Below, piece by piece: positions 25,332 through 34,520 of a DNA stretch of 64,000 bases (within the stretch, counting starts at the first letter, position 1; each line of letters begins with the position of its first letter). The stretch is from Eubacterium sp. (GTDB taxonomy: Bacteria; Bacillota; Clostridia; Lachnospirales; Lachnospiraceae). Where the stretch lies: positions 1-64,000 of the forward strand of contig JAETSX010000021.1 of the NCBI GenBank assembly GCA_021769425.1. Direction: 5' to 3'. Both the position numbers and the translations under genes were made by a program. The notes below the pieces were generated by a model. The model was not told the DNA's origin and made no database searches. It saw only the letters and a program-made list of their open reading frames with translations.

Positions 25332-26201
25332 TTATTTTACCGCTCCATTGACAACGCCGTTGATAATCTGCTTCTGACATACAATATAGAAAATCAGAAT
25401 CGGCAGCAATGCCAGCAGATAAGATGCAAACGCCAGGTTATAGTTGGTTCCGAACTGTGACTGGAAGTTCAACTGTGCCAGCGGAAGGGTATTTACATCG
25501 CTTCCGGACATAATAACCAGCGGCGTCATAACGTCATTCCATGTGCTCATGGCTGTCAGCACTGCAACAGTTGCATGCATCGGCTTCATATTGGGGAAAA
25601 TAATTTTCCAGTAAGTCTGCCAGATGCCCGCGCCGTCCACACAGGCCGCTTCTTCCAGGGCCATAGGGATATTTTTCAGGTATCCGGAATACAGCATAAT
25701 GTTCATAGGCATAAAGAACACCACATACAGCACAATAACGCCGAACCGGTTTGCAATCCCCATCTGAGACGTCTGTTTTACCAGAGGCATCATCAGTACT
25801 GCAAAAGGTACAAACATACCGCTTACAATGTAGAAATAGGAAATCTTAAACACTTTCAGTTTTGCCATTTTTCTTCCGATGACATAGCCTGCCAGAGAAT
25901 GCAGCAGGATACAGATAATCACCGTTGCTCCGGTCAGCAGCAAACTGTTGCCCAGGGAACGCCAGAAATCCGTTACCCGCATTGCCTCTGCAAAATTGCT
26001 GAAACTCCAGCTGGATGGGAAGCCCAATGCCCCTGCCACGTCATTTGTCATTTCCGACGGCTTCTTAAACGCAATGATCACTGTCATATAAATAGGAAAT
26101 AATATGGTAAGACAGCCAATTGCCAACAGTACATTGATCACATTATTCACGGCCTTGCCGCCGACTGCTCCTTCACTTCCTTTGGTTCCTTTTTTTCCCA
26201 T
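25332..26201 (-). CDS. Carbohydrate ABC transporter permease, MalG type
   Basis: This 289-residue inner-membrane permease has six predicted helices and the cytoplasmic EAA loop EEAACVDGAGIWQTYWKIIFP, the contact for the ATPase. It ends with the MalG-type tail KQIINGVVNGAVK. It pairs with the MalF-type permease upstream, overlapping by one base (TAATG), so the two are translationally coupled. No ATPase gene is present; CUT1-type gut transporters commonly share a single MsmK/MsmX-type ATPase encoded elsewhere. Confidence 0.92.
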   Translation of the reverse strand: MGKKGTKGSEGAVGGKAVNNVINVLLAIGCLTILFPIYMTVIIAFKKPSEMTNDVAGALGFPSSWSFSNFAEAMRVTDFWRSLGNSLLLTGATVIICILLHSLAGYVIGRKMAKLKVFKISYFYIVSGMFVPFAVLMMPLVKQTSQMGIANRFGVIVLYVVFFMPMNIMLYSGYLKNIPMALEEAACVDGAGIWQTYWKIIFPNMKPMHATVAVLTAMSTWNDVMTPLVIMSGSDVNTLPLAQLNFQSQFGTNYNLAFASYLLALLPILIFYIVCQKQIINGVVNGAVK

Positions 26202-27094
26202 TATAACTGCTCCTCCTTACCTCCTAAGAATCTCATCTGCAGGAACGAAATTACCACGATTACGATGAAGAATACAAATGCATTCGCACTCTGGAATCCG
26301 AACTGTCCGCCGCTCATACCGTTGTTGTAAATCAGGTAAGAGATAGATTCCGTACTCTGGGACGGACCGCCCTTGGTCAAGGACATGATCTGGTCGAATA
26401 CCATCAACGCATTTTTCATACACAGCACCAGATTAATGCTGAAGAAGGGCAGAATCAACGGGAAGGTAAGGCTCCAGAATTTTTTCCATCCGCTGACGCC
26501 GTCAATCATTCCAGCTTCATAAACTTCTGCCGGAACGGTCTGCAGTCCTGATATGTAAATAATCGTGTTCATTGCAATTCCCTGCCATGCGCCTACAATC
26601 ACGATGGCGAACCATGCGGTTTTGGCGCTCGCAAGCATACTGTTCTGGAGAAAACCGATTCCGGTTGCTTCTCCCACTGCCGGAAGGATATATGTAAATA
26701 CAAAGCTGAAAATATAACCAACAACCAGTCCTCCCAATATATTCGGTACAAAATAAATTCCTCGTAACGCACTTTTTCCCCGTATTTCACGATTTAATCC
26801 CAACGCAAGGATTAAACTGATAAGATTGACTAAAATAGTCATAACTACTGCATATTTAAAAGTAAACAGATAAGATTTTCCTACACGCAGGTCTGTAAAC
26901 AAATCTTTGAAGTTCCGAAGGCCTACCATGTCGTAATCGCCGTATCCCCTGTAATTGGTAAGGCCGTAATAGAAGCCTTTCAACAGCGGAAGGGTATTAA
27001 ATAAGAAGAACAGGATCAGCACAGGAATCAGCATCCCAAGAAAAACCTTATCGTTTTTGGTCCATAATTTATCTCTCTTTCCTTCATTTCCCAT
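26201..27094 (-). CDS. Carbohydrate ABC transporter permease, MalF type
   Basis: This 297-residue permease of the CUT1 sugar family has six helices and the EAA motif EVYEAGMIDGVSGWKKFWSLTFP. The gene starts 3 bp after the solute-binding-protein gene with GGGGGAATAG upstream, and ends overlapping the MalG-type gene. Together with those genes it forms an importer; the downstream alpha-galactosidase suggests raffinose-family oligosaccharides or melibiose as substrate. Confidence 0.92.
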   Translation of the reverse strand: MGNEGKRDKLWTKNDKVFLGMLIPVLILFFLFNTLPLLKGFYYGLTNYRGYGDYDMVGLRNFKDLFTDLRVGKSYLFTFKYAVVMTILVNLISLILALGLNREIRGKSALRGIYFVPNILGGLVVGYIFSFVFTYILPAVGEATGIGFLQNSMLASAKTAWFAIVIVGAWQGIAMNTIIYISGLQTVPAEVYEAGMIDGVSGWKKFWSLTFPLILPFFSINLVLCMKNALMVFDQIMSLTKGGPSQSTESISYLIYNNGMSGGQFGFQSANAFVFFIVIVVISFLQMRFLGGKEEQL

Positions 27095-27097
27095 GGT

Positions 27098-28393
27098 CTA
27101 TTCCCCCTTTTCCTCGTATTCTTTTACTTTGCTGATGATATCCTTGTTATATCTGACCCATTCTTTATCAAATCTGGTCAGGAACGTGTCCAGCGCATCT
27201 GGACTGTCATCAAACAGATAAGTCTGGATCATGGCGTCCACTGCCATCTCCGTGGGATAATGGTGATCCTGATAGTCCGCCACAATTCCGTTTTCTATGT
27301 ACTCTTTCATGCCGTCCAATTCCGGTGCAATGGTAAAATTGCCCTTTTTGCAGGGTACGGCGCTCTGGTCGTCCAGATATTCCTGAACGTTTTCGTCTTC
27401 TAACAGAAATCTCAATACTTCGTAGGCTTCCTCTTTGTGCTCACAGTCCTCCATCACGCAGAACATCAGGTCGTTACCGGAATTCAGAATATTTTCTTCC
27501 GCATTGCTGCTGGCCGGGAACACAAATGAATCAATGTTCATATCCGGATTCACAGACTTAATCTGAGGAATTGCATAATTTCCGATTACATACATGGCTG
27601 ACTGCCCTCTTGCAAAAGCGGTACATGCATCGTTATAGCTGTACGCCACCGGATCCTGCTGCCCGTATTTCAGAAGCTCTTTGTCTTTTACCGCTATTTC
27701 TTCATATGCCTCTGAAAATGTAGCGTTGCCGCTGTTTACCTGATATGCAATATCAGTGGGACATAAGTTTACCGCAATGGCATTCCAGGGCGCGAGACAG
27801 GTCCAGGTATCTTTATATCCAAAATACAAAGGCTGGATTCCTTCTGCCTGAATGGTTTCGCAAAGCTGATTAAATTCTTCCCATGTGGTAGGAATCTGCC
27901 AGCCATGTTCCTCAAACATATCCCTGTTGTACAGAATGCCTGCCGCATTGGCCATATAAGGCACTGCATAAACGCCTTCCTGGGGGACATATTCCAAATC
28001 TTTATTGGTAGCAAGGTAATTTTCTTTGATGTCAGAAAGTCCATCAAAATCGGAAATGTCCATTAACATTTTGGCATCCAGGAAATTAGAATAGTTGATG
28101 TCTCCGCCAATCCCGATAATGTCAGGGTTGTTCTCACGGATAAATCTGGTTTTCAAAATTACCATGGCATCATTCGGTGAATCAATCACCAATTTAATGT
28201 TGTCGTGGGTCGAATTGAACTTTTCTTCCAGGGCTTCAAAAGCATCTACCGCCTCCGGTTTGTAATGCACCAGTTCAATCACTACTTTCCCGTCCGCATC
28301 ATCTTTCTTGCTGCCGCAGCCACCAAGCAAAAGCCCTGAGACAGTTGTCACAGCAAGGAATAATGCCACTAATTTTTTCTTTCTCTTCGCCAT
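27098..28393 (-). CDS. Sugar-binding lipoprotein of the ABC importer
   Basis: A 431-residue extracellular solute-binding protein (family 1, MalE-like). The signal peptide ends in the lipobox LLGGC (Cys26), so it is anchored to the outer face of the membrane. The mature part has the bilobal pattern typical of CUT1 binding proteins (NRDMFEEHGWQIPTTWEEF; FARGQSAMYVIGNYAIPQI). It is the first gene after the operon promoter, and GGAGGTAGAAA precedes the ATG. Raffinose-type sugar is inferred from the operon enzymes, not from the protein itself. Confidence 0.92.
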   Translation of the reverse strand: MAKRKKKLVALFLAVTTVSGLLLGGCGSKKDDADGKVVIELVHYKPEAVDAFEALEEKFNSTHDNIKLVIDSPNDAMVILKTRFIRENNPDIIGIGGDINYSNFLDAKMLMDISDFDGLSDIKENYLATNKDLEYVPQEGVYAVPYMANAAGILYNRDMFEEHGWQIPTTWEEFNQLCETIQAEGIQPLYFGYKDTWTCLAPWNAIAVNLCPTDIAYQVNSGNATFSEAYEEIAVKDKELLKYGQQDPVAYSYNDACTAFARGQSAMYVIGNYAIPQIKSVNPDMNIDSFVFPASSNAEENILNSGNDLMFCVMEDCEHKEEAYEVLRFLLEDENVQEYLDDQSAVPCKKGNFTIAPELDGMKEYIENGIVADYQDHHYPTEMAVDAMIQTYLFDDSPDALDTFLTRFDKEWVRYNKDIISKVKEYEEKGE

Positions 28394-28454
28394 TTTCTAC
28401 CTCCTCGTCTTTTTCAACAAATTTTCTGTTAGAACCTTGCTTTTTGTATTCTTG

Positions 28455-28483
28455 ATTCTATTTTGTTATGTTTTGTTTTGCAA
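28455..28483 (-). promoter_or_regulatory. Promoter of the raffinose-type operon
   Basis: On the minus strand TTGCAA (28483-28478), a 17-bp spacer and TAGAAT (28460-28455) form a strong sigma-A promoter about 62 bp before the binding-protein start. Upstream AT-rich DNA (28490-28575) holds two copies each of ATAAAATATTTCT and TTTGTATAAAA, possible operator half-sites for the adjacent LacI protein. Confidence 0.65.
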
Positions 28484-28691
28484 TATATTATGTGCATAAC
28501 CAATTTTTTATACAAATTTTAGAAATATTTTATGTACATTTTATACAAAAAAATTTTCTGTTAAGAAATATTTTATCTACTCCAGATGGCCGTGGGTATA
28601 GATTTCCCAAAACAGAAAATCCGGCCGGCAGGACTGGTAAATCCACCACAATGCTCCGACCGATATTGCATTTTCATCACAATTTACGCAA

Positions 28692-28730
28692 AAACAGACA
28701 GAAGATCCCGTCTTTGTCCTCTGTCTGTTT
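28692..28730 (-). terminator. Terminator of the lacI-type gene
   Basis: On the minus strand AAACAGACAGA pairs with TCTGTCTGTTT across a 17-nt loop and runs into TTTTTG. This separates the regulator transcript from the transporter operon. Confidence 0.75.
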
Positions 28731-28741
28731 CTTAAAAATAT

Positions 28742-28862
28742 GCTTCTATTCTGCATCGTCCGCTCACGTTTCCTTCAATCATAAGCTTCTATTCTGCATC
28801 ATCCGCTCACGTTTCCTTCAATCATAAGCTTCTGTTCTGCATCGTCCGGGCGCATTTCTTCC
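28742..28862. repeat. 43-bp intergenic tandem repeat, nearly three copies
   Basis: Units start at 28742, 28785 and 28828 with GCTTCTATTCTGCATCG and continue to AATCATAA; the third is partial and diverges after about 35 bp. They lie between the lacI stop and its terminator hairpin. No coding potential. Confidence 0.85.
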
Positions 28863-28889
28863 AAAGCATCCGCTGCGCTCTGCCAGCAA

Positions 28890-29900
28890 TCACCCGCTGA
28901 TATTTCTTACACTTTCCCTGACGATGAGCTCCACCGGCAATTTAAAAGATTTTGCGACAATCTCTTCCCCTTTAATCCGCTGCATCAGCAGTTTTACAGC
29001 TTCTTCCCCCTTCTCGGCCACAAACTGACGGACCGTGGTCAGCATCGGGCGGCTCAGTCTGGCATATACATTATCGTCAAACCCTGCCACCGAAATATCC
29101 TCCGGCACCTTAAGGCCTTCCCCGAAGAAAATGCCGATAGCTTCATTGGCGAGCAGATCTGAAACTACAAAAACCGCCGTATACCCTTCCTGCTTGGCAT
29201 GATTGGCAAAACTGCGCAATGCCTCCCGCCTTGTATGCCGATCGTCCGGCAGATAATAATAATCTTTGTTGTTATAGGCAATCCCATAACTTTCCAGGGC
29301 GTCGCAATACCCCCGGAACCGTTCAAAGGTGCTGGATACCGGGCTTTTCTTATCGCAGAAAAATGCAATTTTGCGGTGCCCCTGTTTCAGCATAAATTCC
29401 GTAATTTCTCTGCCGCCTTTATAATCGGCAATTCCCACATTGTCATAATTTCCCTCGCCGCAGTCTACAAAAACCACCGGCTTTCCCGCTCTTTTTACAA
29501 AATCCTCGCACTCCCAGGGATGGAAGCCGACTACGATCCCGCCTTCAATATTGCGCGCCTGAAGCTTACGGCAAATTTCCGCCTCCTCTTTTGGAATTCC
29601 GCATACCGGATACCTGCCGGATTCCTGCAGTTTCATGCAAATTGCATTCAGCAGTTCTGAACAGAAGGGATCCATAAATACATTCTCTTTTGAACTTAAA
29701 AAGAAATCCACGGATATCAGCTTCAATGCCTTCCCGTACTCTTCCTGATGGACTGCCTTCTGAAACCCATACTGGATCAGCGCCTCTTCAATTCTCTGCC
29801 TGGTCGTATTTGACATCTTTTCTGTATGCCCATTCACGACATTTGATACTGTCGTTGGACTAAGACCCAATATTGTTGCAATTTCTTTAATTGTAATCAT
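28890..29900 (-). CDS. LacI/GalR-family regulator of the sugar locus
   Basis: A 336-residue regulator started at 29900, where GGGGGATATT precedes the ATG and the helix-turn-helix begins at once: TIKEIATILGLSPTTVSNVVNG. The periplasmic-binding-protein-like sensor domain follows (VVFVDCGEGNYDNVGIADY; VSDLLANEAIGIFFGEGL; SVAGFDDNVYARL). It very likely represses the downstream importer, GH13 and GH36 genes until the sugar or a breakdown product binds. It starts 33 bp after argS. The third helix has TTVSNVVNGHTEKMS, a normal LacI pattern. Confidence 0.9.
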   Translation of the reverse strand: MITIKEIATILGLSPTTVSNVVNGHTEKMSNTTRQRIEEALIQYGFQKAVHQEEYGKALKLISVDFFLSSKENVFMDPFCSELLNAICMKLQESGRYPVCGIPKEEAEICRKLQARNIEGGIVVGFHPWECEDFVKRAGKPVVFVDCGEGNYDNVGIADYKGGREITEFMLKQGHRKIAFFCDKKSPVSSTFERFRGYCDALESYGIAYNNKDYYYLPDDRHTRREALRSFANHAKQEGYTAVFVVSDLLANEAIGIFFGEGLKVPEDISVAGFDDNVYARLSRPMLTTVRQFVAEKGEEAVKLLMQRIKGEEIVAKSFKLPVELIVRESVRNISG

Positions 29901-29932
29901 AATATCCCCCGAATTCCTGCCAGAGAAAAACA

Positions 29933-31702
29933 CTACATCCGCTCCGGCGCTTCAAACCCCAATACGTCAATGCAAAGCTCCAGCGTCCGCTTTGTCAGTT
30001 CCAACAGCCTGATATAGCCGGCCTGAACCATTTCATCCGATTCCTTCATAATATTGGTTTCGTGATAGAAATGGTTAAAGGCATTGGCAAGATCATAAAT
30101 ATAAGCGCAGACCTTATGGGGCGCAGTCTCTGCAAATGCATTCTCCATCATACCGTTAAATCTGCTGAGTTCCAACATCAACGCTTTCTCACTGTCAGAA
30201 TGGGCGGGAAGAATCCGGGCCTGTTTTGGCATGGATTTCTCTGCCTGATAATTTCTCAGAATAGACTTAATTCTTACAATGGTATACAAAATGTAAGGGC
30301 CTGTATTTCCTTCAAAAGAAGTAAAACGGTCAATATCAAAAATATAATCTTTTGATGCCTGATTGGACAAATCGCCGTATTTAATGGCTGAAAGAGCCAC
30401 TACTTTGGCTGTTTCCCTCCCTTCTGCCTCTTCTACCGTATGGTTGTCCGCAATTTTCCGGTACATCTCCTCATTAATTTCTGATACAAGATGTTCCAAA
30501 CGCATCACGCCTCCTTCCCTTGTCTTGAAAGGTTTGCCGTCTTTGCCGTTCATGGTGCCGAATCCTAAAAATTTCAGTTCCGTTTCCGGTTTCACCAGAC
30601 CGGTTTTCCTTGCGCAGCGGAATACCTGGGTAAAATAAAGCTCCTGCCGTTTGTCCACCACATAAATGATTTCATCCGGATTATAATCTCTCATCCGCCA
30701 CACAATGGTTGCAAGATCCGTTGTATTGTAAAGAGAAGCCCCGTCTGATTTGAGAATCATGCAGGGAGGAACCTCCTTCGTGTCCGTCTCCTCCTTCACA
30801 TCCACCACCAATGCCCCTTCGCTGATATAGGCAAAGCCGTCGTCTTTCATCTTCTGTACCATATCCGGAATAAAGGGCTGTGCATCCGATTCCCCTTTCC
30901 AAAGTTCAAAGGAGACGTTCAGACTTTCATAATTGCGCTTTAAATCACTGACAGATACGTCTAAAATATGATTCAGCAATGCGCTGTACCCTTTCCTTCC
31001 ATGCTGCAGTTCATAAGTGGCAGCCATGGCTGCTTCCTTATAAGCTTCATCTTCTTTGGACTTTCCGCTGGCTGTGGGATAAATCTCCTCCAACTCTGAG
31101 ATGGTAAAGGGCGGTTCTTTGGGATACTCCCCCGCATAATTCTCGTCAAAATACACAAGATCCGGCTTCCGCTCTTTCAGCTCTGTGATAATCAGCCCCA
31201 TCTGCAGCCCCCAGTCTCCCAGGTGTACATCTCCAATCATATGATGACCCATAAATCTGCCGATACGCTTCACGCTCTCTCCGATAATTGCTGAGCGCAA
31301 ATGTCCCACATGAAGCGGCTTCGCCACATTAGGCCCGCCGTAATCTATCATAATCGTCTTAGGCGCTTCACACTTCTCACAGCCCAGACGCTCTTTGTCG
31401 GATTCCATTTCCTGCAGATATTCCGCCAGATATTCCGGATTAATTTTCAGATTCAAAAATCCCGGCTTCACCGATTCCGCAGACGCAAAAATTCTGTTTC
31501 CCGCCAAACTCTGCGCAATTTTGTCTGAAATCAGGAAGGGAGCGCATTTGTACTCCTTTGCAGCCGCCATTGCCCCGTTACACTGGTATTCACAGAGATC
31601 CGGACGATTTGACAAAGTTACTTTGCCATATTTTTCCTCATATCCGTTGGCTTTCATTGCTTCCATGACTTCTTTGCTGATGATGTCTAATATCTTTTCC
31701 AT
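29933..31702 (-). CDS. argS: Arginyl-tRNA synthetase
   Basis: Class I synthetase that charges tRNA-Arg. At 589 residues it shows the Add-1 N-terminal domain, the HIGH-type motif PNVAKPLHVGHLRSAIIGE, the arginine-site segment, and the Arg-specific KMSK-equivalent region FKTREGGVMRLEHLV. The C-terminal anticodon-binding helices (GNTGPYILYTIVRIKSIL; MLELSRF...) are complete. AGGAGAGAACT precedes the ATG. No T-box was seen upstream. It is followed closely by the lacI-type gene, probably an accident of gene order. Confidence 0.96.
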   Translation of the reverse strand: MEKILDIISKEVMEAMKANGYEEKYGKVTLSNRPDLCEYQCNGAMAAAKEYKCAPFLISDKIAQSLAGNRIFASAESVKPGFLNLKINPEYLAEYLQEMESDKERLGCEKCEAPKTIMIDYGGPNVAKPLHVGHLRSAIIGESVKRIGRFMGHHMIGDVHLGDWGLQMGLIITELKERKPDLVYFDENYAGEYPKEPPFTISELEEIYPTASGKSKEDEAYKEAAMAATYELQHGRKGYSALLNHILDVSVSDLKRNYESLNVSFELWKGESDAQPFIPDMVQKMKDDGFAYISEGALVVDVKEETDTKEVPPCMILKSDGASLYNTTDLATIVWRMRDYNPDEIIYVVDKRQELYFTQVFRCARKTGLVKPETELKFLGFGTMNGKDGKPFKTREGGVMRLEHLVSEINEEMYRKIADNHTVEEAEGRETAKVVALSAIKYGDLSNQASKDYIFDIDRFTSFEGNTGPYILYTIVRIKSILRNYQAEKSMPKQARILPAHSDSEKALMLELSRFNGMMENAFAETAPHKVCAYIYDLANAFNHFYHETNIMKESDEMVQAGYIRLLELTKRTLELCIDVLGFEAPERM

Positions 31703-31789
31703 AGTTCTCTCCTGTTGCTTCTGTAATTCTTCTGCGGCTCCTTAGATACCCGGGGAGCGCTCTCTTTCTTCCTATTTATATATCATAAC

Positions 31790-31819
31790 AAAAAGTGGGT
31801 CAAATGTCACCCACTTTTT
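31790..31819 (-). terminator. Terminator downstream of the dapF-like gene
   Basis: AAAAAGTGGGT and its exact complement ACCCACTTTTT (11 bp) flank an 8-nt loop; both strands show T-runs. Outer TATCATAA/TTATGATA arms resemble the inverted repeat at 15106-15175. Confidence 0.85.
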
Positions 31820-31866
31820 CGATTTCTTATGATACTTTAGTCCTATCGCTATATTTTCCAGTCCAA

Positions 31867-32715
31867 CTATGCAAAAAAATTCTCCGCCAGAGTAAATGCT
31901 CCTACCGTCTCCACTTTTCCGGTCATGAAAATGGTTCCATCTTCCTCCATCTCAACCAGTAAATCACCGCCCTGCATATGGACAGTCACCCTGTTATCCA
32001 CCAACCCCATCCGCTTGGCTGCCGCCGCCGATGCGCAGGCGCCTGTTCCGGAAGCAAGGGTGTAGCCCGCTCCCCGTTCGTAAATCTCAATGGTGATATT
32101 TTCCCGATCCGTCACTTTGCAGAGCTGCATATTCATCCGATTGGGAAAATAATCAGAACTTTCCACATAAGGACCCAGCTCTTTTGCTTTCCGGGGCGTT
32201 ACCTCCTCCATCATGATCACACAATTGGGATTTCCAACGGACAGACAGGTGGTATTGTAATCATTGTCATGGAACCTTAAATGGGCATTCACAATTTCCC
32301 CTTCCAATCCTGCCAAAGGCATTTCTTTTCCTGCGTAAGAAGGTCTGCCCATATTCACCCGCATCACATTGCCGCCTTGCTCCACAAATTCAATTTCCAC
32401 ATCTCCTGCCAGAGTATTCAGGCTGAACTTCTGCTCCGTCACATACCCTTCATCCAGCAGATATTTTGCAAAAATCCCCACGCCGTTGCCGCTTTTTTCC
32501 GCTTCGGAGCCATCGGAATTAAAAATCCGCACTTTTATTTTGCCCTCTTCCATCAGAGGCCCGTACAACAGACCGTCTGCCCCTGCCCCGAAATTCCTTC
32601 GGCACAGCCTTTCAATGTTCCGGGTCTGAAGCTCCAAATCATTTTTATTGGGGTCCAACACCAGATAATCGTTTCCAAGTCCGTGATACTTTTTCATTGT
32701 AATATTGTTTTCCAT
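31867..32715 (-). CDS. Diaminopimelate-epimerase homologue with both catalytic Cys replaced by Ser
   Basis: A 282-residue protein, started at 32715 (AAAGG at proper spacing), with the full DapF pattern: KYHGLGNDYLVLD, RIFNSDGSEAEKSGNGVGIF, VGNPNCVI, then YERGAGYTLASGTGACAS. DapF uses two cysteines, one before each GNG/GTG loop, as acid and base. Here they are Ser75 (AGC at 32491-32493) and Ser222 (TCC at 32050-32052). The protein is otherwise well conserved, so it is not decaying. It may be a slow epimerase, a different racemase, or a DapF-fold protein with another role. It appears monocistronic. Confidence 0.8.
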   Translation of the reverse strand: MENNITMKKYHGLGNDYLVLDPNKNDLELQTRNIERLCRRNFGAGADGLLYGPLMEEGKIKVRIFNSDGSEAEKSGNGVGIFAKYLLDEGYVTEQKFSLNTLAGDVEIEFVEQGGNVMRVNMGRPSYAGKEMPLAGLEGEIVNAHLRFHDNDYNTTCLSVGNPNCVIMMEEVTPRKAKELGPYVESSDYFPNRMNMQLCKVTDRENITIEIYERGAGYTLASGTGACASAAAAKRMGLVDNRVTVHMQGGDLLVEMEEDGTIFMTGKVETVGAFTLAENFFA

Positions 32716-32881
32716 ACCATTCACCCTTTCTCTGCCTGCCGCATTCTCTCCATTTAGACTATGCCTAAGGTTCCGTTTTCATTCTAATTCCATTTTAACT
32801 CTTTCTTTTTGCATATCATAGAGAATAAATTGCTTGAAATATTGCAAAAAATGCGATATATTAGAAAAAAAGGAGGTTATT

Positions 32882-33775
32882 ATGGAAGATATATCACAAA
32901 TCAGCAATGAGATGCAGTCGGGATACCTTCATCAGAACTTTCGTCTGTTTCATCTGAAGGACAAAAAGAATCAGGAATTTGAATTCCATTATCACGATTT
33001 TAATAAAATTATCATATTTTTATCCGGCAACGTCACCTACCTGGTGGAAGGAAAAGCCTACGATTTAAAACCCTGGGATATCCTTCTCATCAACCATCAT
33101 GACATTCATAAACCTATCATCGACCCGGAGGTAACCTATGAACGGGTGGTTCTGTGGCTGCAGCCGGATTATATCAGGACCCAGGCAGATCACACCTGTG
33201 ACCTGTCTCAGTGCTTCACCGCCACCACAGAAAAAAGTTTCAATCTGATCCGGCTAAACCATACGCTGCAGACAGAAATCCAAACATTGCTCCAACAGTT
33301 GGAATCTTCTCTGGAAAGCAGGGAATTCGGCCATGAACTCTTAAGCCAATCTTACTTTTTACAGTTTATGGTCTACTTAAACCGCGTGTTTCTCCCTGAA
33401 ACATACCAGTTAGACACTTCCGCTTCCCGCTATGATCAGCAGATTACAGAAATTTTAACTTATATCAATACCCATCTGGAAAAAGATTTATCCAATGAAT
33501 CATTGGCAGACCGCTTCTATGTCAGCAAATATTATTTGATGCACAAGTTCAAGGAAACCACCGGCTATACCCTTCACAGTTATGTTCAGCAGAAACGTCT
33601 GCTGCATTCGGCGGATCTGATGCGGGGAGGCACCCCTGTCCTGAAAGCCGCCGCCTTATGCGGTTTCTCAGACTATTCCACTTTTCTGCGGGCTTTCCGC
33701 AAATTTTACGGAATATCTCCGAAAACTTTTTCGCTTTCCGCTACTGACGAATATAAATTCCCTGTTGTTCAATAA
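32882..33775 (+). CDS. AraC-family transcriptional regulator
   Basis: A 297-residue regulator, started at 32882 with an ideal AAAGGAGGTTATT. The N-terminal cupin sensor is HYHDFNKIIIFLSGNVTYLVE followed by PWDILLINHHDIHKPI, with several His residues that may bind a ligand or metal. The C-terminus has two helix-turn-helices (LADRFYVSKYYLMHKFKE and AALCGFSDYSTFLRAFRKF). It stands alone, divergent from dapF. Target genes are not evident. Confidence 0.88.
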   Translation: MEDISQISNEMQSGYLHQNFRLFHLKDKKNQEFEFHYHDFNKIIIFLSGNVTYLVEGKAYDLKPWDILLINHHDIHKPIIDPEVTYERVVLWLQPDYIRTQADHTCDLSQCFTATTEKSFNLIRLNHTLQTEIQTLLQQLESSLESREFGHELLSQSYFLQFMVYLNRVFLPETYQLDTSASRYDQQITEILTYINTHLEKDLSNESLADRFYVSKYYLMHKFKETTGYTLHSYVQQKRLLHSADLMRGGTPVLKAAALCGFSDYSTFLRAFRKFYGISPKTFSLSATDEYKFPVVQ

Positions 33776-33815
33776 AATTTTCCAGTTCGTCCTGTGCGTC
33801 CTGGGATCAGGTTTC

Positions 33816-33842
33816 ACTCAGAGGAACTTGCTTCCTCTGAGT
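33816..33842 (+). terminator. Hairpin after the AraC gene
   Basis: ACTCAGAGGAA and its exact complement TTCCTCTGAGT flank a 5-nt loop between convergent genes. There is no long T-run, so this is a moderate-confidence terminator. Confidence 0.5.
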
Positions 33843-33892
33843 CTCCCCGGACAATTCTTCTGACTGCCGTTTTCTTTCTTCTGTCTCTTTCA

Positions 33893-34468
33893 TTATTCTT
33901 CTGTCACACCTTCTTCCCGCGAAATACCGGCTTCCTCAGCAGGAACATCCGGCTCCGCATCTGTTTCACGATTTGAACCGCCCTCTTCAGAAGCAGACAC
34001 AATATGCTGCGCAATGTCTGTTTCTCCTGGGGACTCATGGACTTTATTCTCCTCCGGTACAGATACTTCCATCTGTCCGGCTTTCTGCTCCATCTGTAAA
34101 GCGCTGGCAGATATAATAGTTTCCAACCGTTTGCTCTTCTCACTTAAAATCGCCTCTACTCTTTCCTGTGTGACATCATCCATAGGTTTTTTTCCAGTGG
34201 CGTCCATTCCTGTTTCCAACTGCTTTTCCAGCACGGCCTGTTCTGCCAGCAGACGTTCAATCTCCATGGCCTGCTTTTTCTTGGCTTCATCCTTAAACTG
34301 TTTCACAAGCCGTTCTGCGGCTTCTGTTCGCTCCTGCTTCTGCCTCTGGGCCTCTTCCTGCTGTTTCCGATCCAGCTCTTCCTGGCTGATATACACAATA
34401 TTTCTGCGTTTTACAATACTTCTTGCAATTTTTTCCCTTTCATTTCTCTTATCTATTGCATCTTTCAT
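33893..34468 (-). CDS. Uncharacterised coiled-coil protein beside sigG
   Basis: A 191-residue hydrophilic protein started at 34468, where GGGAGAAAG gives the ribosome site. Residues about 15-85 are rich in Lys/Glu/Gln/Arg and read as long helix (RKQQEEAQRQKQERTEAAER). The C-terminal 50 residues are acidic and low in complexity. No signal peptide, membrane segment or known domain is visible. It lies between an AraC gene and the 77-bp repeats, divergent from sigG. I do not recognise it. Confidence 0.6.
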   Translation of the reverse strand: MKDAIDKRNEREKIARSIVKRRNIVYISQEELDRKQQEEAQRQKQERTEAAERLVKQFKDEAKKKQAMEIERLLAEQAVLEKQLETGMDATGKKPMDDVTQERVEAILSEKSKRLETIISASALQMEQKAGQMEVSVPEENKVHESPGETDIAQHIVSASEEGGSNRETDAEPDVPAEEAGISREEGVTEE

Positions 34469-34520
34469 TGTTCTTTCTCCCATAAAATTTTTCTTTATGA
34501 AATGTGGGGCCTTCGATAAA

